7,483 nt of DNA from Lachnospiraceae bacterium. GTDB taxonomy: Bacteria > Bacillota_A > Clostridia > Lachnospirales > Lachnospiraceae. The first letter of the stretch is position 1. The number at the start of each line of letters is the position of its first letter. Both the position numbers and the translations under genes were made by a program. Positions 6,615 to 7,483 of the stretch are shown piece after piece. The stretch lies in assembly GCA_016281675.1 (NCBI GenBank), contig JAEEJD010000067.1:1-7483 (forward strand), given 5' to 3'. The notes beneath the pieces are model-generated. The model had not been told where the DNA came from and ran no database searches. It saw only the letters and a program-made list of their open reading frames with translations.

Positions 6615-7113
6615 CAAAGCCTGCACCAAGATCCTTGAGGCATCCAATTTCTATTCTGTCAGCAACATGTCGGATTTTGTCCGCACTTATATTGAGAAGC
6701 TCGTATATGATATAAGCATGTATGTCGAGCCTGATTTTTCGCTGGGAAGCATAGAGATAGTCTCGGACTTTACGGGTAAGTGCGAACTTTCGCAGGCGAT
6801 CACCGGAGTTCCGAGCGCGTATTCCGGCATTGATGCCAAAGAGGATGTTCTCGTGAACTTTGCGGAACACTATTCTCATCTTGGGATCACGTCGTTTGAT
6901 ATGCTGACACGCGAGGCGATACTTGATTTTCTCAATCTGCACAACGGACTGTTTGTTGTGCTTCTCTCCAAGAACAATATTTGTGAATTGTCGCTCGATG
7001 CGCCTAAACAGAGCGGGAACTTTTCAATCGATCTTGCGCAGTACAAGACTATCACGGTTATTCCCGTGATGTTCCCGTACGGCACAATAAAGTTCTTTCT
7101 GTGTGAGATGTGA
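6607..7113 (+). CDS. CheX-like (CheC/CheX family) phosphatase domain protein
   Basis: Soluble protein of 168 residues. The segment EAILDFLNLHNGLFVVLLS (103-121) resembles the signature helix of CheC/CheX/FliY phosphatases, where the core is ExxN followed a few residues later by Gly. Here it reads Asp107-Phe-Leu-Asn110, so Asn is kept and Asp stands in place of the usual Glu. The surrounding pattern, an acidic helix followed by the strand VVLLS and a later strand TVIPVMFPYGTIKFFLCEM, fits the fold. In that family the protein dephosphorylates CheY-P. Its overlap with a CheY-like gene supports this role. The N-terminal 60 residues are less recognisable. The start at 6607 gives an 8-nt overlap with the receiver and has a GGAG site; a longer reading from 6541 adds 22 poorly ordered residues. 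Family assignment is by motif only. There is no obvious terminator in the 21-nt gap to thrC. Confidence 0.7.
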   Translation: MDNKACTKILEASNFYSVSNMSDFVRTYIEKLVYDISMYVEPDFSLGSIEIVSDFTGKCELSQAITGVPSAYSGIDAKEDVLVNFAEHYSHLGITSFDMLTREAILDFLNLHNGLFVVLLSKNNICELSLDAPKQSGNFSIDLAQYKTITVIPVMFPYGTIKFFLCEM

Positions 7114-7134
7114 TCTGAAACGATCTGATAATTC

Positions 7135-7483
7135 TTAATTCAGAAATTCTTTCACAACGTCTTTCATATTATCAATCGAACAAACGGTATTATGCAATAT
7201 ATCCGCATCTCTTATCGACGTGACCGCATAAGGGATCGGTGTTTTGCTTATTTTCGACAGTGTATCCGCCATCTCGAAATCATCATCCGAAACTTTATCC
7301 GGGGCAATAGAGTTAAGTACACTCTTCGTGAACTTATAGGGGCTTGCCGTTGACGCAATAACGGTAGGCGTTGTATCTCCTGTCTTATCCCTGTATGCGA
7401 AGTATACGCTTGCCGCAACCGCAGTATGCGTATCGATAAGATAACCATCGTTATCAAATACTTGTTTTATCGTTCTCTTCGTC
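7135..7483 (-). CDS. thrC: Threonine synthase, C-terminal part
   Basis: Partial gene: 115 codons plus the TAA stop at 7135-7137; the start lies beyond the right edge. Threonine synthase is a PLP enzyme (fold type II) that converts O-phosphohomoserine to threonine in the cytoplasm. Recognisable C-terminal features, read inwards from the edge, are GYLIDTHTAVAASVYFAYRD (counterpart of the family's DPHTAV segment) and TPTVIASTASPYKFTKSVL (the STASPYKF region typical of ThrC). The PLP lysine and substrate-binding core are outside the window. It converges tail to tail with the CheX-like gene with only 21 nt between stops, which leaves little room for a terminator on either side. Confidence 0.9.
   Translation of the reverse strand, partial: TKRTIKQVFDNDGYLIDTHTAVAASVYFAYRDKTGDTTPTVIASTASPYKFTKSVLNSIAPDKVSDDDFEMADTLSKISKTPIPYAVTSIRDADILHNTVCSIDNMKDVVKEFLN

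Noticed and set aside
1..7483. CRISPR array, insertion sequence, phage gene, tRNA or rRNA
   Set aside because: No regularly spaced repeats, no transposase or integrase frame, no terminal inverted repeats, and no tRNA- or rRNA-like segment was recognised on either strand.

Overview
The window looks like ordinary chromosome from a low-to-mid GC member of the Clostridia, plausibly a Lachnospiraceae relative. The evidence is strong AGGAGG-type ribosome binding sites, sigma-A-like promoters, base composition that looks mid-40s %GC by eye, a long three-domain aminopeptidase P, an ATP-type PEP carboxykinase, and a CheY/CheX-like pair with the sequence style of that group. This assignment is inference; there is no rRNA or other marker gene in the window.

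From 6106 down to 1, five genes run on the minus strand, in transcription order: deoC (deoxyribose-phosphate aldolase), an M24B Xaa-Pro aminopeptidase, pckA (ATP-dependent PEP carboxykinase), tyrS (tyrosyl-tRNA synthetase) and the N-terminal 202 residues of an AMP-forming adenylation enzyme related to DltA and NRPS adenylation domains. deoC and the peptidase overlap by 8 nt. A near-consensus promoter whose -35 hexamer lies inside the last codons of the peptidase gene drives pckA. A strong GC-rich hairpin with a poor U-tract separates pckA from tyrS. tyrS and the adenylation gene are only 2 nt apart.

From 6246 to 7113, two genes run on the plus strand from their own promoter: a stand-alone CheY-like receiver and a CheX-like phosphatase domain, overlapping by 8 nt. 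They diverge from deoC across a 139-bp gap. They converge with the C-terminal 115 codons of threonine synthase (thrC), which enters from the right edge on the minus strand.

The minus-strand genes serve central and amino-acid metabolism: deoxynucleoside salvage, peptide turnover, PEP/oxaloacetate interconversion, tRNA charging and acyl or aminoacyl activation. The plus-strand pair is a small signalling module with no kinase or receptor in view. I found no mobile element, CRISPR array, tRNA, rRNA or T-box, and no clearly new system. The items most worth a second look are the CheY/CheX-like pair, where Asp replaces the usual Glu in the phosphatase motif, the hairpin between pckA and tyrS, and the tight tyrS-adenylase coupling.
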